From Strigamia acuminata (Eukaryota > Arthropoda > Chilopoda > Geophilomorpha > Linotaeniidae): 64,000 bases of DNA. The notes under the pieces are model-generated. The model did not search any database and was not told the origin of the DNA. It saw nothing but the letters and a program-made list of their open reading frames with translations. The first letter of the stretch is position 1. Every line of letters starts with the position of its first letter. The position numbers were made by a program, and so were the translations under genes. The DNA is taken from contig OX442315.1 of assembly GCA_949358305.1 (NCBI GenBank), positions 12,426,427 to 12,490,426 of the forward strand, in the 5' to 3' direction. This document shows, piece after piece, positions 32,672 through 43,800 of this stretch.

Positions 32672-33643
32672 TTACATCTTCAATGGGATATTCGGCCACA
32701 ATTTTGGCTGATGAAGATCACAATTGTGGTCAAAAGTCAACTGCATCGCCGTCTCCATTCCATGTATCATGGCGGAATTCTTTCCGTACAAAAGTTTCAT
32801 TTCGGCAGTTCTTTCGGCGCCTGGCCTCTCCTTCGGTGGGAGACACGCTTCACGGTTGTATCCTACAATAAAACAACAATTAATAAACAACGGGCCAAAG
32901 CATTTTGTCAATAAAATATAAATTTTACACGTTTTTCAATGCAAAATTGCATTAAAATTCAAATTTTTCATATTTTTCAATGCAAATTGCGCTAAAATTC
33001 AAAATTTTACATTTTTCAATATAAAATTTCAATTCAAATTAAAATTTTTCATATTTTTCAAAGCAAAAATCGCGTTTAAATTACAATTTGCTACCTTATT
33101 CAATATAAAATTGCGTTAAAACTCAAATTTTTCACATATTTCAATGCAAAGTTGCGTCAAAAATCAAATTCATCACAAAAGCCAATCGAAATCACCTTTT
33201 TTAATTTTCGAATACTTTTCGTTGGTTACTTCGTACACTTTCTTGTCTTCTTCCGCTCTCTGTATCCCTGAAAATATTAAAAATTCACATTAAAATCGAT
33301 TTTAAAATTCCCAATTTAGATAAAAATTGATTTCGTTTGAGTTTTTACTTAATTCCTGTCTATGTTTTTCGGATTTTTCTAAAAACGCTAACATTTCGTC
33401 GCTAATTTCCATCACAATGTCATCATCTCCATCGTCGTCGGTCGATTGCACGTTCGAAATCGAAGACACTTCGGTTGATAGTTCGGTTTGGGGTGCGCGC
33501 CATTCCCACAGTTGATGCGGATTTACGCAGGGTTGGGATAAATACCGCTGGTAATTCCGAATCCAAATCTTCATTTCATTATAATATGCACAATATTGCT
33601 TAAACTGAGGTTGATCGTACCAGAAATTGCGGTCGTTATCCAT
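32672..33643 (-). CDS. GEMIN8: Gem-associated protein 8 homologue
   Basis: Three exons, 185 aa: 33349-33643, 33196-33267, 32672-32862; the exon phases join cleanly. The N-terminus (FWYDQPQFKQYCAYYNEM) matches the WY...YW..Y pattern of vertebrate GEMIN8. An acidic stretch follows (DDDGDDDIVMEISDEML), then a charged helix (KHRQELRIQRAEEDKK). The last exon holds the most conserved block, LYGKNSAMIHGMETAMQL followed by QPKLWPNIPLK. It is shorter than the human protein because the middle is reduced. Vertebrate GEMIN8 bridges SMN to GEMIN6/7 in the cytoplasmic and Cajal-body complex that loads Sm proteins onto snRNA. ATG 33641-33643 is the first ATG in the frame. Confidence 0.93.
32930..33180. repeat. 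Degenerate intronic repeat in GEMIN8
   Basis: Loose repeats of CATATTTTTCAATGCAAA and GCATTAAAATTCAAATTTTT fill intron 2 (32863-33195). Confidence 0.7.
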
Positions 33644-34394
33644 CGTATTTGATGAGAAATGAACAGACGTTACGAAAACATTACAAAACACGGGTAGGGC
33701 GTACCAATTCCAGTATAGTTGTGAATTTAGTTTCGTATGTGCCACGTTTTATACATACCGGAACTCGCCATATAGGCAAAGCGGGAACAATAAAATGTGA
33801 AACGAAATAATATTTAATGATTTTTTTTAATAAGAATAAAATATATTATCATGATTCTTGATGAATAAAAATGCTGAAAACTTGTTTCAATAACATCGTC
33901 GTTTTACAATTAATTCGCTCTAAAACGAATCACCACGTCATCTTTTCGTAATTCCACACAAATTGACAACGGATTTTAAACCTGTATATTGGAATGTAGC
34001 AAAAAAAAATTTAAAAAAAGAAAAATTTGAATTACAATACAAAATAAAAACATTAAGGCAAAATAGATTTTTATAAACTCATAAATCACAATCAATCATT
34101 CGTATAAATGTAAATGAAACACCATTCCTTTAAAAAAAAATAATAATCCCGATTACAATCCCTTCTTTAGTTCATATTTTGTCAATTTTCCTTTCGTATA
34201 ATACAGTAGGTTTATACATACATACATAGAAATATAAAAGTGTTGGCAGCCATTTTGTCTGCAACCAATTTTTGTTTCTTTATTAATGTAGATCAATTTT
34301 CCAACGTCACATTTGGAATATTCGCAGCACCACTGAGCAATAATTGTGAGTATTCATTCAAACACTCGGAAGTGATGTAGAATAGTCTTAAAAT
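33644..34394. other. Intergenic: GEMIN8 upstream and paralogue C 3' UTR
   Basis: No gene. Contains a possible polyadenylation signal for paralogue C (34279-34284) and otherwise AT-rich sequence. Confidence 0.5.
34279..34284 (-). terminator. Polyadenylation signal of TMEM68-like C
   Basis: AATAAA on the minus strand about 110 bases after the stop codon at 34395-34397. Confidence 0.45.
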
Positions 34395-37300
34395 TTAAGT
34401 CACATGGTTTTTGGCGCGTTTTTTCACAATTCGGTCGATCAAAGCCCAAAAAATACTTCCGGGTAAACGTTGGTGCTGTTGAATGAGCTCGTGGATGGCG
34501 GTCGAAGTCTAAAATGACGAATTTTATAGTTTAGTTATTTTTTTTTGGGGTTTAAAATGTTTTTTTTTCATTACTTTATTGGCGAGGTCTTCGGGTGAAA
34601 TGTTTTCGTCATACGGAATCGGCTTGCCGACGTGAGTTCGTAGTTTTACTGGGAAACCTCCGTAGATTGGAATAACTGGGAAGTGAAAACGCTCGTAGAT
34701 CCGTCGACCGATTGCTGAAATTAAGGGAATAAATTTGATTTAGGATTTTGTTAATGTGAATGTTTATTTTATGTTTTTACCGCGAAAGATTCCGGCGGTT
34801 CGGAAACTTTCTCGCATGTTTTCGGTGAATACAGGAATGATGGGCTGCAAATGGTAAAAATAAAGAATTTTATTATTAAAGTGAGTGTGTGGGTAAATAA
34901 GAAATGGCAATGTTCAGAAAATTAAATTTATCACACAAAAAATTAAATTTTTCACACAAAAAATTAAATTTTTCACACAAAAAATTAAATTTTTCACACA
35001 AAAAATTAAATTTTTCACACAAAAAATTAAATTTTTCACACAAAAAATTAAATTTTTCACACAAAAAATTCGATTTTTCAAACAAAAAATTCGATTTTTC
35101 ACACAAAAAATTAAATTTTTCACACAAAAAATTAAATTTTTCACACAAAAAATTAAATTTTTCACACAAAAAATTAAATTTTTTACACAAAAAATTAAAT
35201 TTTTTACACAAAAAATTAAATTTTTTACACAAAAAATTAAATTTTTTACACAAAAAATTTAATTTTTTACACAAAAAATTAAATTTTTCTAATAAAATTA
35301 TATTTACAGAATAAGAAAAACAATTTTCTCAACAAAACATCAAAATATTTCAATTTTTACATAAAGAATTTAATAATTCCATAAAAATCCCACTTTTAAA
35401 CATAAAAACAATTGAATATTTTCCCAAAAAAATAAAAATTTACTTCCAAAATTTATCCCCAAAAAACCACTTCGGCACCGCGAAAAACCCGATATCGATA
35501 CCGAACAGCAAACAAACTCTCACCGACATCAAACTTATAACATTAACCCCCACCCACTTGTAAGATGGATTCACGTACAAGCAATATTTGCATGTGAATT
35601 GCATCAACTAACTCATTCAACTCACCGCCTTCGCTTGAATTGCAACCTTAGCAAATCCAACCCTTTTACCCCAAACGAGGTTATAGTTTTCATCGCCAAA
35701 CTGCGCTTCTAAAACACCACCCGGCGCTATAGACAAAAGATTCCCTTCTTTCAACGTTTGAGTGCACGTCTGGATCGTGCCGGGCGATATCTTATACACT
35801 TGCATCAACAATCCCCAACCTGAAAAGCAAAAACAATGAAATCATCACAAAATTCACTTTCAAATCCAATTGATTTCCACTACCGGGGATTCTGAACATG
35901 AAGCGGTCTCCGACTGCGTGCACTAATCGGCCTTTGCGGAGTAGACACAGTGACTGGAAGTAGTAAATGTCGAGGGGAATCGCGCCGTGGTAATACACGA
36001 GTAATGCCGGCCCGTTTTCCGGAATGTTCTCCAATCCGCTAACGTCGTAACCTGAAAACAAAATTTAAGAAAATTAATTTTTTATTTTCTGGATGTTTAA
36101 ATAAATGGAGTAACAGATGTCAAATAATGGAGAGAAAACATTTTATTTCATCTATTGTTGTATGAATGACTGAAATATAAATCAATACTTCAGGAAACAG
36201 ATATGGTATGATAGTAAACAAGAACTTGTCAGATAGGAATTTATAAACGATTCATTATTGAGTAGATGCAGTTGCTGGGTTTGTGAGATCAGAATAGGAA
36301 AATATTATTTTCGTCGTTAAATCGGTGACTTGAAATGTTAAAAATGCATTATTGAATATAGAAACTTCAATTTCAAGTGAAATTACGTGAAATTTTAAGT
36401 GCAGGAATGCATTTTTGGACAAAAACTGCACATTTTCGTATAAAAATGATCGTTTTTGTTATAAAAACTGCATTTCTTGATGCAAAAATGGTACTTTAAA
36501 TTGCAAATATGCATTTTTAAGGCAAATTACCTTTTATTTTACGTGCAGAAACGCATTTTTTGACAAAAACTGCATATTTTCGTACAAAAACAGCATATTT
36601 GCGTATAAAAACTGCATTTATTAATGCAAAAATGGTACTTTAAATTGCAAAAATGCATTTTTAAGGCAAATTACCTTTTATTTTACATGCAGAAACGCAT
36701 TTTTTGACAAAAAATGCATATTTTTGTGAAAAAATAATCGTTTTTGTTATAAAAACTAGATCATTCGGTGCAAAAAAGCAACATCAAAACACATTTAAAG
36801 TAATAAATTACAAAACGTCGAATGTAACGCACCACATGATCATAAATTATACAAAAAAAAGGGTTTCAACGTTATTTTTTCCTGCGAATTTCATTCAGAA
36901 ATTCAATAAAAGATTAAAGCGGGAAATTACCTTGGGATATTTGTTTGTTTAATAAATTTTCTGAATGGTTATAAGTTTCCGTGTGGTCAACTTACCATGC
37001 CAAATATAACCTACGGTGTACCACATGGTACAGACCGCATGCCTAGCGCCTTCCCATACATCACGATCGTAGGCATGTTTGATGCTGTGCCAGAAACGGT
37101 AGATGTGAACGATGAGTGCCGAGATGTAGATGAATATGAGGATTATCAACGGCAGGATAAATGCCATCTGTATGAAATAAAATAAATACATTTAATGATC
37201 TATTTTTTACCGCATCTAATCATTAGCAGGTGCGATTTCACTGGTTACGGTTTAAATGAGTGTTAAACATATAAACGAGTGTCGTTTGCACTCGTGTTAC

Positions 37301-38095
37301 AATTTAGACTCGATTAAATGAGTTGATGGATAAAAAATTTTTTTTAAAAAAATTCAATTTTTAGCATAAAAATACAAATTTTTTAGTTGAAAAATTGAAT
37401 TTCTAGTTGAAAAATTGAATTTCTAGTTGAAAAATTGAATTTCTAGTTGAAAAATTGAATTTCTAGTTGAAAAATTGAATTTCTAGTTGAAAAATTGAAT
37501 TTCTAGTTGAAAAATTGAATTTCTAGTGGTAAAATTGAATTTCTAGTTGAAAAATTGAATTTCTAGTTGAAAAATTGAATTTCTAGTGGTAAAATTGAAT
37601 TTCTAGTTGAAAAATTGAATTTCTAGTTGAAAAATTGAATTTCTTGTTGAAAAATTTAATTTCTAGTGGAAAAATTTAATTTCTAGTTGAAAAATTGAAT
37701 TTCTAGTGGAAAAATTTAATTTCTAGCTGAAAAATTCAATTTCTACTTTGAAAATTTAATTTCTACTTTGAAAATTCCATTTTTACCTGAAAATATTAAA
37801 TTTTTGTCAAAAAATATTCAATAATCACAATAAATTTTCAAAATTTTCACATACAAAACTATTTTTCACAAAAAAGTTCAATTTCTAACTAAAAAGATCT
37901 TCCAGTCCACACAAAAAAAAAAAATCCAATTATGTTTAGACCTTTCCAAGGCCACAGGAATCCCAATTATAACCAATTACACCGGTTATTGTGATGTAAC
38001 AAAACCTTGAACCATTTTCAACATTCACTTCAATTTTATCACAAATTTTCACACACTGATAAAAAAAACCTCTTTTTTCCCCAAAAAATCCCCAC

Positions 38096-38126
<31 letters not shown>

Positions 38127-38310
38127 ATATTTTTTTTTGCAAAAAAAATAATCTTACGATAATTGGGGTGAAAAGCCATAACAACCAACCAAAAAAATAA
38201 ACATCTAGGTAACCTTCGAGAAGGTCAAGGCGAAGAAAATAAGGATATGTGCTGTTATTGATCCACTCCATTCGAGAAATAAGATAAAACCAAAAATCCA
38301 CCGCTGACAT
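34395..38310 (-). CDS. TMEM68: TMEM68-like acyltransferase, paralogue C (closest to vertebrate TMEM68)
   Basis: Seven exons, 334 aa: 38158-38310, 36996-37167, 35884-36051, 35626-35819, 34781-34844, 34575-34714, 34395-34508. Two hydrophobic segments (FFGWLLWLFTPII and FILPLIILIFIYISALIV) precede the catalytic region. Key motifs: WHGYDVSGLENIP; YYHGAIPLD (His130, Asp136); SIAPGGVLEA (about 194-203); WGKRVGFAKVAIQAK; IIPVFTENMRESF; IYGGFPVKLRTHVGKPIPYD; and QQHQRLPGSIFWAL. All acyltransferase blocks are intact, and length and order match vertebrate TMEM68, an ER triacylglycerol/ether-lipid acyltransferase. Exon 6 (140 bp) equals exons 6 plus 7 of A (76 + 64), so one intron is missing here. The gene is separated from A and B by ATAD2 and GEMIN8. 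Confidence 0.93.
34900..35290. repeat. Intronic minisatellite, 21-bp unit
   Basis: About 18 near-perfect copies of ACACAAAAAATTAAATTTTT plus one base, in paralogue C intron 4 (34845-35625). Because 21 is a multiple of three, long meaningless open frames appear on both strands. Confidence 0.97.
36400..36770. repeat. Intronic repeat, about 140-bp unit
   Basis: AAGGCAAATTACCTTTTATT followed by TGCAGAAACGCATTTTTTGA recurs at about 36520 and 36662, with smaller TGCATTT/TTTTCGTA motifs throughout. Paralogue C intron 2. Confidence 0.8.
37370..37790. repeat. Intronic minisatellite, 20-bp unit
   Basis: About 20 copies of AATTGAATTTCTAGTTGAAA in paralogue C intron 1, with a few GTGG variants; homogeneous in the middle and decayed at the right edge. 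Confidence 0.97.
38097..38128. repeat. (AAAT)n microsatellite
   Basis: Eight perfect AAAT units inside paralogue C intron 1, about 30 bp from the exon 1 donor. Confidence 0.95.
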
Positions 38311-40827
38311 GGTATTGCAAAAACAAACTGCAAAAATCTGCAAATACAAAAAACAAATATATAAAAATTAAATACAAAATATAAACAAAAATCAACAAAA
38401 AAATCAATTTTTATTCAATCCCAACAAAAAATAAACCAACTTTACCTCCAAACAACCAAAACTAACCCCTAAAAACACAAAAATATTAAAATAAAACACA
38501 TTTCACAGCATTTTCGCTCCCAAAAGCCAAAAACAACAAACCACAACACGACCTACCCAGTCAGTGCCAGTGATCTTGATCCTTACTTGATTTCCTCACA
38601 TTTCATCACAAAAATCATGTTTTCGACCAAAATACACAAATAATACTTAGTCTATTGTCACAAACAGTCACCCACATTGATTTTCTATCATTTTTTCCAG
38701 GTTAAATCTCTTAGAAAACTACAAAACAACACGAAATATGCTTTTTAGTTGCGATTTTCATGGGGAGAATGTTGACACAAGGCCACTGTGTCACTCCAGT
38801 TCATCAACTGCAGGTCAAACGGACTTTTTTGTGATAAACTCTGCGTTATTCACCGTTTTTATAGATTATTATAATTTTACAAATGTTTGGCAACTGGCAA
38901 AATATCGTTTTCTTTCCATTAATGACATAACAGCAGAAGTTCCGAACGATTATGTTTTGATTTGATTTCCACGTCCAACTCACCCTCAAATATCATGATG
39001 TGCATGAAGCGATCGTGTCTGTGAATTAGCATGCAGTTTCTCTATTTACAGCTGATTTAGAAAGAGGAATTAACGTGTATCGCAACACGACAGCATAAAA
39101 TAAAACCTTGGTTTTCAGTTGGCAGTTTTAGAAATACGCCACTAGGCTGTGCTCTAGTGCCGTTGTTTCTGATAATGGCGCTTTGATTCAGGGTTATTGT
39201 ATTTGAAATAATAAGTGTAAACAGAAGTCAATAATAAGATTTAAATTGTTATATTGTGATAAAATAAAATGAGTACTTTAATGCTAAAAAAAAAGCAGCT
39301 GTTTGGAAGAATAAAAAAGATTGTTACAGATAAAATTGAAACACATTATTAGAACAATAATACAATAAGTTAAATACAACACTTTGTATACAGTACATTG
39401 CATCATTTTTAAATTTTCAACTAAATTAATGTTCATAATTTGCATATATGCAAAATATATGAAATAGAATAAATGTAAAATTCATAATTCAGCGAATAAG
39501 TAATTACTTTGTAAACATTAATTTTTAAAGATCAACTAATTCATTTAATGTCGTCTGTTTTAACAAATGGAAATTGCCTAATAAAAATGTGCATTGAGTA
39601 CAGTATATTGACATACCTTATAATGATGTCGTCAGGTAGTTTCCATGCAACCATCTGCAGCCAGAATGATCTCTTGTTCGTATTAATAGATATTTCAATG
39701 TCAAAAATAATCTAATCTAAATTAATTTCTACTTAATTTTAATTTGTTCAAAAGGGCAAAGATGATAATTGTTGAAAATTTTAGATTATTTGCCCGTTCG
39801 CTGAACTTTAATTTTTTAAAATCTTATTTCGTTTCTTTATCTTATATTTTTTTGATACTTAATTATCTAACTAAAGCAAATAATGCCAAATAAATAATGA
39901 TTCTGTCACAGTTAAGTGCAATTCACAGCTTTTTATCACGTGATTCAGCAATAAATTGCTAAAGGTAAATTAATGTTTGAAAAATATTTTTTTTTTTAGT
40001 GTATCAGATAAGTCCTTAATCTTAATTGATAAATTTAAATAAAAATGTGCAATTTTTTTTTAACCAATGAATTTATTTCAAATACAATCATGGTGACTAT
40101 AATTTAATGCAAAAAGGAATAGAAAGACATTTGTTTTGTTTTTTTCTTCTTCAATTTATACAAAAAAAAATTATCTATGGTAATACAACTTTACAATATT
40201 TACATTTAAACAAAAAAATCAATGTATGCATATTGACAGAAATCACTAGATACAAAATTAAACATCTTTTTTCTTTTAAGTATTTATGTTGAGTTAAATT
40301 AGATGACTACAATTGAACACTGCATCAGACATGGAGGGAAACAACCAACAAAATATGGCAGTATAAAGATGCAAAATTTTTTTTTTTTACAAATAGTGAG
40401 AAAAGCAGCCTGAGATATAGAAAAAGTATTTAATGCCATCACTTAAAAGCTATTGGTGAAAATCAAATTTCTATTTATTTATAAAATAAAAAAAAAATTA
40501 ATAATAATAATAATAAATTTTTTAAAAAAATTGCTCCATGTTGATCAAAGAAAATCAGAAAAATAATAAAACTGATTTCTTTTGATTATTTTTTTTCCAT
40601 TTTCTTTTAATTAACTATCCTATATCACCAAAAAAAAAATCTTATCATTCAGGTCAAAATTATTTTTCTGCATTTTGTATTTATATTTCTATATTTATAT
40701 ATAAAAAAAAAAAGTTTTTTAAAATTTTATCTGAAACATGATAAAAATTATACACAAAAATAGATAAAATCATTAAAACAAGTCTATAAGAAAAAGGAAA
40801 ACGACAATAAAAAAAAAAATTCATTTT
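38311..40827. other. Intergenic: paralogue C upstream and CUB-CCP gene 3' region
   Basis: No gene recognised. AT-rich with homopolymer runs and a short TAA repeat near 40500. It should hold the promoter of paralogue C and the 3' UTR of the gene ending at 40828. Confidence 0.45.
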
Positions 40828-43800
40828 TTAAACTTCAGTCACAAGTTTATGCTTAGGCCTCATCTGTTCAGATGATGTTGACGGTTTCATGTATATATGT
40901 GAGGAATTAGAATTAGGATTTGAATTTACGGGCTTTGGTGGTGGTGGTGGTGGTTGGGGTTTGGGTGGTGGCTTTATCCTAGTCAAAGGTGCTTCTGGTT
41001 GGATTTCGGTTTGATGTGTTGGACTTGTGCAATTATCAAAAGCTTCTGGTTCCTCTTTAACACTGAAATTTTAAACAAGAAAAAATCAATTGCTGCGATT
41101 AGTGGTCTCCGGAAAATAGCCGCAGCGAAGACGGACGTCCGTCTATTTATATATGCAAGTGTTTCTATAAACACCAAAAACAGAAGACAAACACGCTCAA
41201 CTATGAATGAGTGTAGGATTATTTAGTGTAAAAGTGGAAACACAAGGGAGCGGGTAAAATTCCAAAGCTTGCTAGCACAAGTTTAAAGAGGGAGTCATTT
41301 ACATGCTCGCTTGACCCGCTTTTGGCTTACCAGATTAACTGCCAAACTCAAGCTAGCTAGGTAGCTAGCCAGAAATTCCCGCCAAAATCTCCTCCAAGAA
41401 TTTCCTCACGATTCTGACTGACTGTCAAAGTCACATGACCAAAACACCAGCAAGCTTGAAACTGGTAAATCAAACTCAGTTCGATCGGAGCGGGTGAGTA
41501 CAAGCTCGCTTCAAAACAAAGCTTTGAATAAAAACGCAAGCTTGTGTTTGCTCAAGCGGGCGAGTTTTTAGCCGCTTTTTCAAGTAAAAGCAAGCTTTTA
41601 AATTTTACTCGCTCCCTTGTGTTTCCTCCTTTTGGGTTTTACCATTAAAATCCCTTCATTTTTACCCAATCGACAAATCACGGCCCACTGTTTTGGTGGT
41701 GCATGCTTCACCTGAAAGCTCAACACTATCTAACAGTTGGCACAATTGGTTCATGATTTCAGATTCCAAATATCCACAAAACCGCAAGTTGCATATTTGT
41801 GTTTTACTAAAACCTAAAACACGCTTTTACAGAGTAATACAAAAATCATACAGGGATAGAATCTAACGTAACCTCTATAAAATTAGTAGCGAACTAAAAA
41901 CAAACTAAATGGCTCTTTGACTAATGGACCTGAAAATATTCCCTAAACGCATAAAGTCTAAAGATGGGTATCCACATGTGTTCCGCCATTTTGATGATCC
42001 AACAACTAGGTTCCAACACTGTACGGCACGTGTGAACAGGGTGAAACAATTGATGTTGCATCTGGCCAATCAGATGGGTTCAATAAAACCTGGAATTGGA
42101 TCTAGTTCTAAAACTAGTTCCAGAAACCGAAAATGGCGGCCTGTTTGCATGCGGCAAAGTCTCGCCAACCAGACGTGAATCGACGAGAGTTGGAGTCGAT
42201 CGTGATTAGTTGGCCGCAAGATCTTATCTTGCGTTGCGTCACAGGAATTGACACCATATCATATCCCTAGACAACAATAAAGCAATAACCAAAACCTAAA
42301 CATGTGTCTGTTGTATTTCGTGGATTGAATCATCGTGTGTGTTGCGTCCAGCGCCTCGTGGCCCTCCCCTGACCATGTGGCGTCCGTCCGAACACGTCAA
42401 CGTCAACAATTTTTGGATGCAAGCAGCTTGCATTGCGTCAGTTTTCTTGCATTGCGTCTAGTGTGAACACAAATGTGAACCAACCTTTAATCTCATCAAC
42501 ACTAAAATCAGCAAAAACAAAAACTTTGGATGTACCTAATTGTGCCTAGTCACACCCAATTTCTATCTGGTTTTTCTTCCCTCAAGTTTTCTGGACATCT
42601 GGTTATTGACAAGCCTTTTGTAAGTGCTGACGCAAAAAATTCTCTTTCCACTCATACATCGATAATCCTCCATCCAACTTGTGAAGTGGTGGCATGCCTA
42701 CCTGATAACCTGACCAGCCACTTTTCACCATCAGGGGAGAAACAGACCACGTCAGCTCAGTGCAAAACAACACACTCTATCTCTGTCTTTCTCATTCCCT
42801 TTGGTCCTATTCGAATATTCCATCTATCAGGTCTTCTTTTTAAACAAATGTTATGGAAAACACTTCAAACCACCCCTTTAAATACATAATTTCGGCCATG
42901 TTGTACAGAGGAGCATGTGCTGACTTTTAATGTGTCTCCGTAGTCTTGACGTTCCCCAGCTGGGCGACTTTAAAGAGAAAGTAATAAGACATCGCCGCGC
43001 ATGCGCACGAATTTGAAATTCGCTCTATATCGCTGCTTTCATTTTTAGATTTGCGAAAGTAATAAATTCAATTAAACATAAAGGGATAAGAACAACTTCA
43101 AAGTAAACGCAAAGTAATAAAAAGAACTCGTTCTTTTACTTTCACGTTTAATTGAATTTATCGCTTTTGTAAATCTAAAAATGAAAGCCGCGATACACAC
43201 CGTTAAATTTCAAAAAGAAAAGGAAAATCTTTTCTATTCGTTCATTTCCACGAGGAAGAAAATGTACTTTTGAATGAATCCAGTTAATGGGGAACCTTTG
43301 GTAGTTTTGTCACTCGCCACTAGAGTTAGTGGTGCTAGTTTAAGTAACAATGTCCAGGAAATGTGTCACGGAAAGCACTGCCATCTATGGGGAAACTTGC
43401 ACCAATGATCACATCGTTGCTGTTTGATATTATTTTAGTACGACTCATTAGGTGCGTTCAATCTGGGTTAGAAAAAGTGACTTTCACTTTCCTTCCTTTC
43501 CTCAAAGTCACTTTTCATTGAATGCACTTACTTAGCACCAGACTTCCATTTTCATTTACCGCGTGCCACACGTTAATTTACCATGTGCCACACGTGTGAA
43601 TTTACCGTGTTCATCGAGAACAACATGGCTGCCACTGTAGCTTTGTTAAATGTGCAATGCGCATGCGCACGCACATAAGTGACTTTTTAAAGGTGGAAAA
43701 GGAACTTTCCAGTTACTTTCCTGAAAGTCACTTAAGTGACTTTACTTGGTCAAAATGTGACGTAATTATCGTCACTTCCACCCTCTGAAAGGCGGTTAAG

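Noticed and set aside
33644-33745. Upstream extension of GEMIN8
   Set aside because: It would need a GTG start; ATG at 33641-33643 fits the conserved N-terminus.
34900-35290. Regularly spaced repeats that might suggest a CRISPR array
   Set aside because: Head-to-tail identical units without unique spacers, in an animal intron.
34876-35314. Long open frames on both strands with KFNFLCK-like repeats
   Set aside because: They are a by-product of a 21-bp tandem repeat lying inside an intron of paralogue C.
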